From assembly GCF_000411975.1 (NCBI RefSeq), contig NZ_ASXG01000046.1, positions 86,745-150,744 of the forward strand: a DNA stretch of 64,000 nucleotides, in the 5' to 3' direction. Made by a program: the position numbers and the translations under genes. A model generated the notes under the pieces. It was not told the origin of the DNA. It worked only from the letters and a program-made list of their open reading frames with translations, and did not search any database. The DNA comes from Amycolatopsis orientalis DSM 43388 (GTDB lineage: Bacteria > Actinomycetota > Actinomycetes > Mycobacteriales > Pseudonocardiaceae). Shown piece by piece: positions 33,492 to 42,281 of the stretch. Position 1 is the first letter of the stretch, and each line of letters starts with the position of its first letter.

Positions 33492-34829
33492 TCACCGCGC
33501 GTATTTGTCCGCGGAGAGGTCGCTGCGGTAGGTCTCCTTCATGAACACCGTGATCACCACCAGCGCCAGCACCGCCGCGGCCGCGAGGTACGCCCAGACC
33601 GCGTAGATCGTGCCGAACTGTTCCACGAGCAGGGTCGCGACGAACGGCGTGATGCCCATGAAGATCGAGAACGAGCAGTTGTAGGCGATCGAGCTCGCGC
33701 TGAACCGGGTGCGGGTCGCGAACATCTCCGCCGCGCACACGGTGACGATGCCGGTCAGGAAGAACTCCGGGACCAGGTAGATCAGCTGGCTCGCCACCGC
33801 GGCCCCGAAGGTGCCGGCCTGGCCGACGCGGAACGCCAGCGGCACCAGCACGATGCAGCACACCGCCCCGGTGACGAGCATCGGCTTGCGCCCGATGCGG
33901 TCCGACAGCGCGCCGGCCAGCGGCAGCAGCGGGATCAGCACCGCGACCGAGACGGCGTTCGACAGCCAGGCGGCGGACTTCGACAGGTGCAGCGTTTCGG
34001 ACAGGTATTCCGGATAGAACGTGACCCAGGCGTAGGACAGGATCGCGAGCATGATCGACGCGCCGCAGAACACCAGGATCGGCCGCCATTGGGAACGCAG
34101 CGCCTCGCGCAACGGCGCCTCGACCACGTTCGTCCCGTGCTCGGTGGCGGCGACGAATTCCGGCGTCTCGTCGAGCCGGCTGCGCAGCCACACCCCGATC
34201 GCGCACAACGGCAGCACCGCCAGGAACGGGATCCGCCAGGCCCAGCTGTGCAGCGCCGCGTCGCTGAACAAGGCACTCATCAGCGCGGCCGTGCCGGCTC
34301 CGGCGAGAATGCCGAAAAAGCAGCTGTTCGACGCGAACGACGTGTAGAACCCGCGCCGGCGCGGCTCGGCCCATTCGACCACGAACGCGACCGCGCCGAC
34401 GTACTCGCCGCCCGCGACCATGCCCTGCAGCACGCGCAGCACCAGCAGGATCAGCGGAGCCGCCAGCCCGATCTGCCCGTAGGTGGGCAGCACGCCGATC
34501 GCCGCCGTGGACACGCCCATGAACAGCACCGTCCACAGCAGCACCTTCTTGCGCCCCAGCCGATCGCCCCACCGGCCGAGCACGGTCCCGCCGAACGGGC
34601 GGACCAGGCAGGCGATCGCGATCACCGCGTACGCGCTCAGCACGCTGGCGGTGTGATCGCTCGCCGGGAAGAACGAGCCCGCGAGCACCGGGGCCAGATA
34701 GCCGTAGAGCCCGTAGTCGAACTGTTCGACGAAGTTGCCGATACTGCCGGCGAGGATGACCCGGCGGATCTCCTTTCGACGTCCGGTCGCCTCAGCGGAC
34801 GCGGCTGCGGTCGGCGTGACGGTGGACAT
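33492..34829 (-). CDS. MFS transporter, metabolite:H+ symporter (MHS) type
   Basis: A 445-residue twelve-helix transporter. It begins with ILAGSIGNFVEQFDYGLYGYLAP and carries the MFS loop motif GRWGDRLGRKK after helix 2 and a second copy GALSDRIGRKP after helix 8. This is the MHS family pattern (KgtP, ShiA, ProP), which imports carboxylates or related acids with protons. GGAGGTG precedes the ATG. A near-perfect LacI operator lies 38 bp upstream, so the substrate of the bicupin pathway is probably what it imports. Confidence 0.92.
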   Translation of the reverse strand: MSTVTPTAAASAEATGRRKEIRRVILAGSIGNFVEQFDYGLYGYLAPVLAGSFFPASDHTASVLSAYAVIAIACLVRPFGGTVLGRWGDRLGRKKVLLWTVLFMGVSTAAIGVLPTYGQIGLAAPLILLVLRVLQGMVAGGEYVGAVAFVVEWAEPRRRGFYTSFASNSCFFGILAGAGTAALMSALFSDAALHSWAWRIPFLAVLPLCAIGVWLRSRLDETPEFVAATEHGTNVVEAPLREALRSQWRPILVFCGASIMLAILSYAWVTFYPEYLSETLHLSKSAAWLSNAVSVAVLIPLLPLAGALSDRIGRKPMLVTGAVCCIVLVPLAFRVGQAGTFGAAVASQLIYLVPEFFLTGIVTVCAAEMFATRTRFSASSIAYNCSFSIFMGITPFVATLLVEQFGTIYAVWAYLAAAAVLALVVITVFMKETYRSDLSADKYAR

Positions 34830-34866
34830 GACACCTCCAGTGGCGTCTCACAACGGCTCGGCCGTC

Positions 34867-34880
34867 TGCATACGTATGGA
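34867..34880. promoter_or_regulatory. LacI-type operator, MHS transporter
   Basis: TGCATACGTATGGA matches the proposed palindrome at 13 of 14 positions and contains a perfect CATACGTATG core. It lies 38 bp upstream of the transporter ATG. Confidence 0.8.
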
Positions 34881-34999
34881 TGGCAACTTAAGTGGCCTCG
34901 GTCACCGGGTCAAGGCCGCCGCGATCACCAATTTTCCCGAGGTAGCGCCCGCAAGATCAGCCTGGCAGCGGATCCGGGCACCGCCCTTGCCGCCAGCAA

Positions 35000-35013
35000 T
35001 GCATACGGATACA
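35000..35013. promoter_or_regulatory. LacI-type operator, SnoaL-like gene
   Basis: TGCATACGGATACA matches the proposed palindrome at 12 of 14 positions. It ends 37 bp before the ATG at 35050 and faces rightward genes. Together with the site at 34867 it would let the regulator control both sides of this divergent gap. Confidence 0.7.
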
Positions 35014-35049
35014 GTGCTCCCCGCCAGTCCCGCCGAGAAAGGAACCGCC

Positions 35050-36042
35050 ATGCCGCTCGATCCGGTCGCCTACCAGCCGTACGAGGACCCGGACGACTTC
35101 ATCCGCGAGGTCACCGACCGGATCTGGGTGCAGCGCGACATCTCCTACATCGTCGACAACTACGAACCCGACTCGATTGTGCACGGCGGCCTCGGCACCG
35201 TGACCGGGCGGGACGGCGTCATCGAGGGCAGCCTGATGCGGATCGCGCAGGTGCCGCAGCACGTGGGCCAGGCCGAGGACGTCGTGTGGGAAGCCCGCGG
35301 CGACGACGCCTTCCTCAGCTCGCACCTCGTCTTCTCCAGCGACACCCACGTTGTGGACGGCCGCCCGGTGCCGATCCGGAAACGCACCATCGCGAACTGC
35401 TTGTACCGGCGCGGGCGGATGGTCGAGGAATGGGTCGTCCGGGACGACCTCGCCGACTGCCTGCAGCTCGGGCTCGATCCGGCCGAAGTGGCGCGCGGGC
35501 TGCGCTTCCGCGGCTACGAAGGCTCGATGACGAAACCCGCGCCCGCCGACGTCCTCGCCGCGGGCGACAGCGGTCCGCGCGCGGACGAATACCGGCCCGA
35601 ATGCGAAATGGTGCTGGAATTCGTCGACGAGGTCTGGAACGCGCGGCGGCTGCACAAGGTCGGCGAATACATGCACCGGGACCTGTTCCTGCACACCGTC
35701 GGCGACCGGACGGTGCTCCGGCCGGACGGGTACCAAAAGGACCTGCTCGCCCAGATCGCACCGTTCCCGGACGCCCGGTTCGAGATCCGCGACGTCCAGG
35801 CCAACCACGCCGCGCGCTACGCCGGGCTGCGCGTCGCGGTGCTCTGGGTGATGCGCGGCAGTTACCGCGGGGTCGCCGATTTCGGGCCGCTGACCGGCAA
35901 ACCGGTCGAACTGCTCGGCGTGTCGCAATTCCTCGTGCAGAACGGGCGAATCGTGCGCGAGGTCCGGGTGTTCGACCAGATCTCGCTCCGGGCGCAGATC
36001 AACAGCCACGAGAGCTCCTTCGCCGACACCAACATCTACTGA
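35050..36042 (+). CDS. tandem SnoaL-like/NTF2-fold protein
   Basis: A 330-residue protein built from two SnoaL-like (NTF2-fold) repeats. The first runs over residues 10-150 (DISYIVDNYEPDSIVHGGLGTVTGRD, VEEWVVRDD) and the second over about 180-320 (VWNARRLHKVGEYMHRDLFLHTVG, VREVRVFDQI). Folds of this kind include polyketide cyclases, dehydratases and isomerases, but also non-catalytic binders. AAAGGA precedes the ATG. Its own LacI operator puts it in the same pathway as the bicupin operon and the MHS transporter. No catalytic residues can be assigned. Confidence 0.82.
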   Translation: MPLDPVAYQPYEDPDDFIREVTDRIWVQRDISYIVDNYEPDSIVHGGLGTVTGRDGVIEGSLMRIAQVPQHVGQAEDVVWEARGDDAFLSSHLVFSSDTHVVDGRPVPIRKRTIANCLYRRGRMVEEWVVRDDLADCLQLGLDPAEVARGLRFRGYEGSMTKPAPADVLAAGDSGPRADEYRPECEMVLEFVDEVWNARRLHKVGEYMHRDLFLHTVGDRTVLRPDGYQKDLLAQIAPFPDARFEIRDVQANHAARYAGLRVAVLWVMRGSYRGVADFGPLTGKPVELLGVSQFLVQNGRIVREVRVFDQISLRAQINSHESSFADTNIY

Positions 36043-36074
36043 CCCCGCCGGCGGCGCCCGCTTAGGATCGGCCG

Positions 36075-37034
36075 ATGGAGCAGGAGTCCCGGGACGGCGA
36101 CCGGGTGACCTTGAACCAGCTGCGGGCGTTCGTCGCGGCGGAAAGCCGGGGCTCGTTCACCCAGGGCGCCGTCCAGCTGGAGATTTCCCAGGCCTCGATG
36201 TCGGAATTGATCCGTCGGCTCGAGGAAGAGCTCGACGCGGTCCTCTTCCACCGCGGCGCGCGCCGGCTGACGCTCACCGCGGCCGGCGAGGAGCTGCTGC
36301 CGTTCGCGCGCCGCGCGGTCCACGCGACCGACGAAGGCGTCCGGGCGGTGCGGTCGCTCGGCTCGCTGGGCGGCGGAACCGCCACTTTCGGGGTCCTCCG
36401 CAACGCGGACTACTACCTGCTCGGCAATCTCGCGCAGACCTTCCACCGCCGGTATCCGTCGGTCAAGGTCCGGCTGGTCGGGCAGAACTCCGCGGAGACC
36501 GCGGACGCCATCCGGGCCGGCGACATCGAGGCCGGGCTCATCGTGCTCCCGGTCGACGACGAGGGCCTGGACATCACCCCGCTGATGCGGGACGAGGTCC
36601 GCTACGTGAGCGCCGACCCGGCCGCGGCCGCGAAACCGGTCAGCATCCAGCAGTTCGCGGCCGCGCGGCTGGTCCTCTACGACGCCCGCTACGGCTGGCG
36701 GGATCCCACCCGCCGGCAGCTCGCCGACCGGGCGCAGCTCGCCGGCGTGCGGATCGAACCGATCTTCGAGATCGAGCACGTGGAAGCCGCGCTGAAGCTG
36801 GTCGCGGACGGGGCCGGCGACACGATCGCCAGCACCGCCGTGGTCCGCAGCGCGGCTTTTCCGCCGGGACTGCACACCGCGCCGTTCGAAGAGCCGCTCT
36901 TCGACACGATCGCGATCGCGCGCAAGCGCGGCCGGCCGTTGTCGCGCGCCACGCGGGAATTGGCCCGGCTGGCCGAAGACGCGGTCAGCGACGCCCGCGG
37001 CCCGGCCGCGCGCCCCAAACGTCCGCGCGGCTAG
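36075..37034 (+). CDS. LysR-family transcriptional regulator
   Basis: A 319-residue LysR regulator. The N-terminal winged helix reads LNQLRAFVAAESRGSFTQGA then SQASMSELIRRLEEEL, and a type-2 periplasmic-binding-like effector domain follows. TAGGA precedes the ATG. It is 32 bp after the SnoaL-like gene and 110 bp before the second histidinol-dehydrogenase-like gene, all in the same direction, and probably controls the permease and amidase downstream. The C-terminal tail is unusually rich in Arg and Pro. Confidence 0.92.
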   Translation: MEQESRDGDRVTLNQLRAFVAAESRGSFTQGAVQLEISQASMSELIRRLEEELDAVLFHRGARRLTLTAAGEELLPFARRAVHATDEGVRAVRSLGSLGGGTATFGVLRNADYYLLGNLAQTFHRRYPSVKVRLVGQNSAETADAIRAGDIEAGLIVLPVDDEGLDITPLMRDEVRYVSADPAAAAKPVSIQQFAAARLVLYDARYGWRDPTRRQLADRAQLAGVRIEPIFEIEHVEAALKLVADGAGDTIASTAVVRSAAFPPGLHTAPFEEPLFDTIAIARKRGRPLSRATRELARLAEDAVSDARGPAARPKRPRG

Positions 37035-37144
37035 CACTGTCCGGTTTGGACGGATCGGCGCGCGGAGGCATCGGACAGCCCAATGGCTCGGTCAGGATCG
37101 CACCCTCTGGTCCGTTGGCTGAATCGCGCTTACCGTCTCGTGCC

Positions 37145-38500
37145 ATGCAGATCACTCCCTCCGAAGCCGCCCAGCTCGGCCCGTTGACCTGGCTCAAGAA
37201 GCCCGCCGTGGACGGCCCGCCTGCCCAGCGCGACCCGCGCGTCGTCGAACGCGTCAGCGAAATGCTGCGCGACATCGAGCGCCGCGGCCTGACCGCGGTC
37301 CGCCAGTATTCCGAGGACCTCGACGGCTGGACCGGCTCGCTCGAGCTCGACCGGGACGAGCTGCGCCGCTCCGGCGACCAGTTGCCCGCCGACCTGCGCG
37401 CGGCCCTCGAACTCGGCTACGAGCGCACCAGCCGGTTCGCCGCCGCCCAGCGCGAACACCTGGCCGATTTCGAGATCGAACTGGCCGACTCGGTCGTCTG
37501 CGGGCAGCGCTACGTGCCGGTCCGCCGGGTCGGCGCGTACCTGCCCGCCGGCCGGTTTCCGTTGCTGGCCAGCGCGTTCATGACGGTCGGCGTCGCGAAG
37601 GCCGCGGGCGTGCCGTCCGTTCTCGCGTGCACTCCCCCGTCCGGCGAACACGGCGCGCACCCGGCGGTGCTTTACGGCGCCTACCTTTCCGGCGCGGACC
37701 GGGTTTTCGCCCTCGGCGGCGTGCAGGCGCTCGGCGCGATGGCGTTCGGACTGCTGGACGAGGCACCGGTGGACATGCTCGTCGGCGCGGGCAACGCCTA
37801 CGTCACCGAGGCGAAGCGGCAGCTGTTCGGCCAGGTCGGCATCGACCTGCTCGCCGGACCGTCCGAAGTGGCCGTGATCGCCGACGAGACCGCCGACCCC
37901 GACTGGGTCGCCGCCGACCTGCTCGGGCAGGCCGAACACGGCCCCAACTCGCCGGCCGCGCTGGTCACCACGTCCGAGGAGTTCGGCCGCCAGGTCGTCG
38001 CCGCGATCGACCGCCGCCTGGCGACGCTGGCCACCCGCGAGGTGGCCGGTCCGGCGTGGCGCGACTTCGGCTCGGTCGTCGTGGCCCGCGACGCCGCCCA
38101 GGCCGCCGCGGTCAGCGACGTCTGGGGGCCCGAGCACCTCGAAATCCAGACCGCGGACGACGACTACTACCTGAAGACGCTCAGCAACTACGGCTCGCTG
38201 TTCCTGGGCCGGTGGAGCACCGTCGCCTACTCCGACAAGGGGATCGCGGGCACCAACCACGTCCTGCCGACCGGCAAGACCTCCCGCTACAACGCCGGCC
38301 TGTCGGTGTCGCGATTCCTCAAGCCGCTCACCTACCAGCGGGCCGCCAAGGAAGGCACCGCGGCGCTGGCGCCCGCCGTGGAACGGATTTCCGCCTTCGA
38401 GGGCCTGGCCGCGCACGAGGCCACCGCCACCCTCCGCATCGAGCACATCGGCCGCCACTCCGGCGCGTTCGCCGGCACTCCCGCCGTCGACCGGAACTGA
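37145..38500 (+). CDS. histidinol dehydrogenase-family alcohol dehydrogenase
   Basis: A 451-residue HisD-family enzyme. It has GAGNAYVTEAKRQLFGQVGIDLLAGP, QAEHGPNSPA, the catalytic Glu-His in WGPEHLEIQ and GTNHVLPTG. No histidine-biosynthesis genes are near. It is clearly paralogous to 29148-30449 but longer, with an extra N-terminal segment, and sits with a LysR regulator, an APC permease and an amidase. It probably oxidises an amino alcohol or similar substrate to the acid. Which family branch it belongs to cannot be settled from sequence alone. Confidence 0.87.
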   Translation: MQITPSEAAQLGPLTWLKKPAVDGPPAQRDPRVVERVSEMLRDIERRGLTAVRQYSEDLDGWTGSLELDRDELRRSGDQLPADLRAALELGYERTSRFAAAQREHLADFEIELADSVVCGQRYVPVRRVGAYLPAGRFPLLASAFMTVGVAKAAGVPSVLACTPPSGEHGAHPAVLYGAYLSGADRVFALGGVQALGAMAFGLLDEAPVDMLVGAGNAYVTEAKRQLFGQVGIDLLAGPSEVAVIADETADPDWVAADLLGQAEHGPNSPAALVTTSEEFGRQVVAAIDRRLATLATREVAGPAWRDFGSVVVARDAAQAAAVSDVWGPEHLEIQTADDDYYLKTLSNYGSLFLGRWSTVAYSDKGIAGTNHVLPTGKTSRYNAGLSVSRFLKPLTYQRAAKEGTAALAPAVERISAFEGLAAHEATATLRIEHIGRHSGAFAGTPAVDRN

Positions 38501-38557
38501 GCACGTTTTCCCGGCCCACCCCGCCCCCTCCCGGGCGCCGAAACAAGACAGAGGCTG

Positions 38558-40015
38558 ATGGACATGTCCGCACCCGCCAACGGAAACCAAGCCGCCGCAC
38601 CGGAAAGACTGCGCCGAGAGCTCAAAGTCACGGACGCGGCCGCGTTCTCCGTGGGACTCATCGGCCCGGTCGGCGCCATGGCGCTGCTCGGGGTGGGGGC
38701 GGCCGGCCTGCTCGGCGAAGGCGCCACCTGGGCCTTCGTGTTCGCCATCCTCGGCGTCTCGCTGGTCGGCTATGGATTCGTCAAGCTCTCGCAGCACATC
38801 TCCCACACCGGGTCCGTCTACGCACTGGTCGGCCGCACGCTCGGCCCGCGCGCCGGATTCGTCGCCGGCGCGGCGCTGTTCACCGCGTACGCGACCATCG
38901 GCACCGGCTCGACCATCGAGATCGCGTTGTTCTTCAACAAAGTCCTCGGCCAGCTGGGCCTCGCCGGGGCCGGCGCGACCGAATGGATCTGGACCGCCTT
39001 GGTCGCGCTCGTGCTGGTGGTCGCGCTGTCGCTGAGCGAAATCCGCGTCATCACCCGGATCCTGCTGATCTGCGAGCTGGCCGGGGCGGCGCTGGTCGGC
39101 TTGCTCAGCATCGTGATCATCGTGCGGGTCGCGGCGGGCCACGGCCCGCACGGGCAGACCTTCAGCTGGAATTTCCTGCACCTGCCCGCCGGCACCGGAG
39201 TGGGCACGATCGCCGGGGCCGCGGTGTTCGGGTTCCTCGCGTTCGCCGGGTTCGAAGGCGCCGCGTCGCTCGGCGAGGAGACGATGAACCCGAAGCGGGA
39301 GATCCCCCGGGCGCTGAAGATCACCATCGTGGTGGTCGGCGCGTTCTTCCTGCTCGCCATCGTCGGGCAGGCCCTCGGCTACGGCACCGGGCCGGCCGGG
39401 GTGAAAGCCTTCGCCGCGGCCGAAGATCCGTACGGCGACCTGGCCGCGCAGTACCTCGGCAGCGCGATGGGCGTCCTGCTCAACCTGGTCGCCAGCGTGA
39501 GCCTGTTCGCGATCACTCTCGGCACGGTCAACGGCGCGGCGCGGGTCGGCTACGCGCTGGTTCGCGACGCCGGAGTGCCCGGTCCGGTCGTGCGGCTGAC
39601 CAAACGCGGAGCACCGGTCGGCACGATCGTCGTGACGAGCCTGCTGATCCTCTGCTTCGCCGTCGGGCAACGACTGGCCGGGACCGGCGTCCTGGACGCC
39701 ACCTTCTACTGGCTCACCATCGGAACCATCTCCCTGCTGGTCGCCTACGCCATGGCCACCGCCGGCGCGTTCCGGTTCCTTTTCCTCGGCGGCCGGCCGA
39801 AAGCACCCCGCTGGCAAGCGGTCGTCCCAGTGCTCGCCCTCGCCTTCATCGCGTACACGATCTTCAAGAACGTGGTGGGCGTGTCCGGCCCGTACCGGTT
39901 CTTCCCGTACATCATTCTCGCGGTTCTCCTCGTCGCCACCGTCGTCGTGGCCGCGGTTCCCGGTCTCGCCGACCGGGTCCGCACCCGGATCGCCGACCAG
40001 GGAGACAGCGAATGA
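38558..40015 (+). CDS. APC-family amino acid/amine permease
   Basis: A 485-residue permease with about twelve hydrophobic helices. The first helix has SVGLIGPVGAMALLGVGAAG, and helix 6 has the typical FGFLAFAGFEGAASLGEET. This is the APC superfamily pattern (amino acid or polyamine-type transport). Its stop overlaps the amidase start (ATGA). Together with the histidinol-dehydrogenase-like enzyme and the amidase it suggests uptake of a nitrogenous compound. Confidence 0.9.
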   Translation: MDMSAPANGNQAAAPERLRRELKVTDAAAFSVGLIGPVGAMALLGVGAAGLLGEGATWAFVFAILGVSLVGYGFVKLSQHISHTGSVYALVGRTLGPRAGFVAGAALFTAYATIGTGSTIEIALFFNKVLGQLGLAGAGATEWIWTALVALVLVVALSLSEIRVITRILLICELAGAALVGLLSIVIIVRVAAGHGPHGQTFSWNFLHLPAGTGVGTIAGAAVFGFLAFAGFEGAASLGEETMNPKREIPRALKITIVVVGAFFLLAIVGQALGYGTGPAGVKAFAAAEDPYGDLAAQYLGSAMGVLLNLVASVSLFAITLGTVNGAARVGYALVRDAGVPGPVVRLTKRGAPVGTIVVTSLLILCFAVGQRLAGTGVLDATFYWLTIGTISLLVAYAMATAGAFRFLFLGGRPKAPRWQAVVPVLALAFIAYTIFKNVVGVSGPYRFFPYIILAVLLVATVVVAAVPGLADRVRTRIADQGDSE

Positions 40016-40812
40016 CCCGGATCGGCTGCGTCCAGCTCGCTCCGCGGGTCGGCGAGCTGGACGCGAACCACCGCCAGATCGTCCGCACGATCGCCGAAAC
40101 GAAGGCCGATCTTCTCGTCCTGCCGGAACTGGCCACGAGCGGGTATGTGTTCGAGTCGGCCGCCGAAGCCGCGGAATGCGCGATTCGCCCCGACGACCCG
40201 AAGATCGGCGAGTGGGCCGCGGCGATCGACGGCGACTCGGTGGTGGTCTGCGGGTATGCCGAACGCGGCCCCGGGGGCGTGCTGTACAACAGCGCGGTTC
40301 TGCTCGACGCCACTGGCGTCGTGGCGAATTATCGCAAAACCCACCTGTGGGACCGGGAAAAGCTGTTCTTCACCCCGGGAAGCCAGCCGCCGCCGGTCGT
40401 CGCCACCCGCTTCGGCCGGATCGCGGTGATGATCTGCTACGACCTGGAATTCCCCGAGTACACCCGGCGGGCCGCCCTCGACGGCGCCGACCTGATCGCC
40501 GTCCCGACCAACTGGCCCGCCGTCGAGCGGCCCGAGGGGGAACGGCCGCCGGAAGTCGTCATCGCCCAGGCCGCCGCCCGCGTCAACCGGATCGCCATCG
40601 CCTGCTGCGACCGCTCCGGAACCGAACGCGGCCAACGGTGGACGGAGGGAACGACGATCGTCGGGCACGACGGCTGGGTCGCGGCCGTCGCGGGACCGGA
40701 CGGCCGCGCGGAGTGGGACACCGACCTCGCTTCCGCCCGGGACAAGAACATCAGCACCCGGAACCACCTTTTCGGCGATCGCAGAACCGAGCTGTACGGG
40801 CCGTCGCGCTGA
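40012..40812 (+). CDS. nitrilase-superfamily carbon-nitrogen hydrolase
   Basis: A 266-residue nitrilase-superfamily amidase. The Glu-Lys-Cys triad is visible in VLPELATSG, YRKTHL and MICYDLEFPE. The length fits an amidase/N-carbamoylase branch rather than a true nitrilase. It is coupled to the permease (ATGA overlap) and would hydrolyse an amide or N-carbamoyl compound brought in by that permease. The product would then be handled with the HisD-like enzyme. Confidence 0.9.
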   Translation: MTRIGCVQLAPRVGELDANHRQIVRTIAETKADLLVLPELATSGYVFESAAEAAECAIRPDDPKIGEWAAAIDGDSVVVCGYAERGPGGVLYNSAVLLDATGVVANYRKTHLWDREKLFFTPGSQPPPVVATRFGRIAVMICYDLEFPEYTRRAALDGADLIAVPTNWPAVERPEGERPPEVVIAQAAARVNRIAIACCDRSGTERGQRWTEGTTIVGHDGWVAAVAGPDGRAEWDTDLASARDKNISTRNHLFGDRRTELYGPSR

Positions 40813-40828
40813 ATGCGTGGCCGCCCGG

Positions 40829-42273
40829 CTACGCTCGCCGGCCGGCGGCGAGCAGGGCGCGGGCCGCGCGGTAGGTGTCGTCGCCGAAACCCGAGGGCTG
40901 GCCGAAGACCCGGACTTTGCCTGCCGTCCGCGGCCAGCCCGGATCGCCTGTCGTGATCAGGTTGACCGCCGCCCCGTGCACCTCGTCGGCGAGGTCGCGG
41001 GGCGGGTGCGGGCCGGCGACCGCGGCGACCCCCTCGGCGTCCAGGCAGTCGAAATAGAACGGGACATCGAGGCAGTGCACCGCTTGGCCGAACACCGGTG
41101 ACGGCCAGGCGAAGCGGTACAGCCAGGTCGGAGCGTCGCCCCGGGCGTCGGCGACGTCGGCGACCGCCACGCCGAACAGCTGGTCGGTGACGTACCGGCC
41201 GAGCAGGTCCGCGGTGTCCAGCTCCGGATGAGCCGCGACGAACCCGGCGGCGTCCGGGACACCGGCCGCGGACAGCAGATCCGCGGCCGGGACCGCCGCC
41301 AGCCGGTCGCGGGCTCGGGCGAACCCGAACGCGAACTCGTGTCCGTCGCGCCGAGCACCAGCGGTTTGTCCGCGCCGCACCCGTCGCACAAGGAGTCCAC
41401 AGTGGACGATTTGATCAGGTCGCCGTCGATGACCGGGCCGAGGGGCAGCCCGTCCGCCAGGCCGTTGACCGCGGCCACCGGGTCGGCGGGCGGCTCGCCC
41501 ACCGGGGCCAGTTCGCGTTGTGCGGCAAGTACTCGCGCCTCGTCTGCTGTGGACAGACCGGCGCGAGTGGGCGGTACGCCAAGCCGCCCGGCCAGAGCCC
41601 GGCCGAACTTCTCCGCCTGCTCGGCCGTGATGTGCGCGACCGGCCCGGACAGGCAGTGCGCCGCGGTGAACAGTTCCTGCGCCGCGGGAAGCCCGAGCAG
41701 GGTGAGCACCGCGGCGCCCCCGGCCGACTGGCCCGCGATGGTGACCCGGCCGGGATCGCCGCCGAACGCGGAGATGTTGTCGCGCACCCATTCCAGGGCG
41801 CACAACCAGTCGAGCACGCCGCGATTCGCCGGCGCGCCGTCGATCCAGCCGAAACCGTCGAACCCCAGCCGGTAGGAGACGGTCACGGTGACCACGCCGT
41901 CGCGATTGAACGCTGCCCCGTCGTACCACGGACTCGCCGGCGATCCGGCGACAAAGCCGCCGCCGTGGATCCAGACCAGCACGGGAAGCCCGGCGGTGTC
42001 GGGCGAAGGCGTGCACACGTTGACGTTGAGCGTGGCCTCGCCGGGGACAGACGGTTCCGGGATCAGCGTCACCTCCGCCAGCTGACGGCGCTGCGGCGTC
42101 GCGCCGGGCCGGGTGGCGTCCCGCACGCCGTCCCAGCCGCGGTGCGGCACCGGAGCGCCGAACCGCCGTTCGCCCACCGGCGGCTCGGCGAACGGGACAC
42201 CCAGGAACGCATACGACCCATCTGCGCGACGCACGCCGCGCAAGCGGCCCTGCGGGGTAACGATCTCGGTCAT
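40829..42273 (-). pseudogene. carboxylesterase type B, single-base frameshift
   Basis: A near-complete carboxylesterase. From the ATG at 42273 (GAGGAG 5 bp upstream) the frame reads through the oxyanion motif WIHGGGFVAG and the nucleophile elbow IAGQSAGGAA to LVLGATD. It then loses the frame at about 41340-41344; the rest (HEFAFGFARARDRL onward to a stop at 40829) continues in another frame. Restoring one C (GACCACGAG instead of GACACGAG) would rejoin it. The second half contains HPPRDLADEVHGAAVNL, with the likely catalytic histidine. It lies 9 bp from the MFS gene. A sequencing error is possible. Confidence 0.85.
40833..40853. terminator. hairpin between convergent amidase and esterase genes
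   Basis: GCTCGCCG, a 5-base loop and CGGCGAGC give an 8-bp perfect stem 21 bp after the amidase stop, within the last codons of the esterase. It is the only hairpin in the gap and could end rightward transcription. No U-tract is visible. Confidence 0.4.
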
Positions 42274-42281
42274 GACACTCC

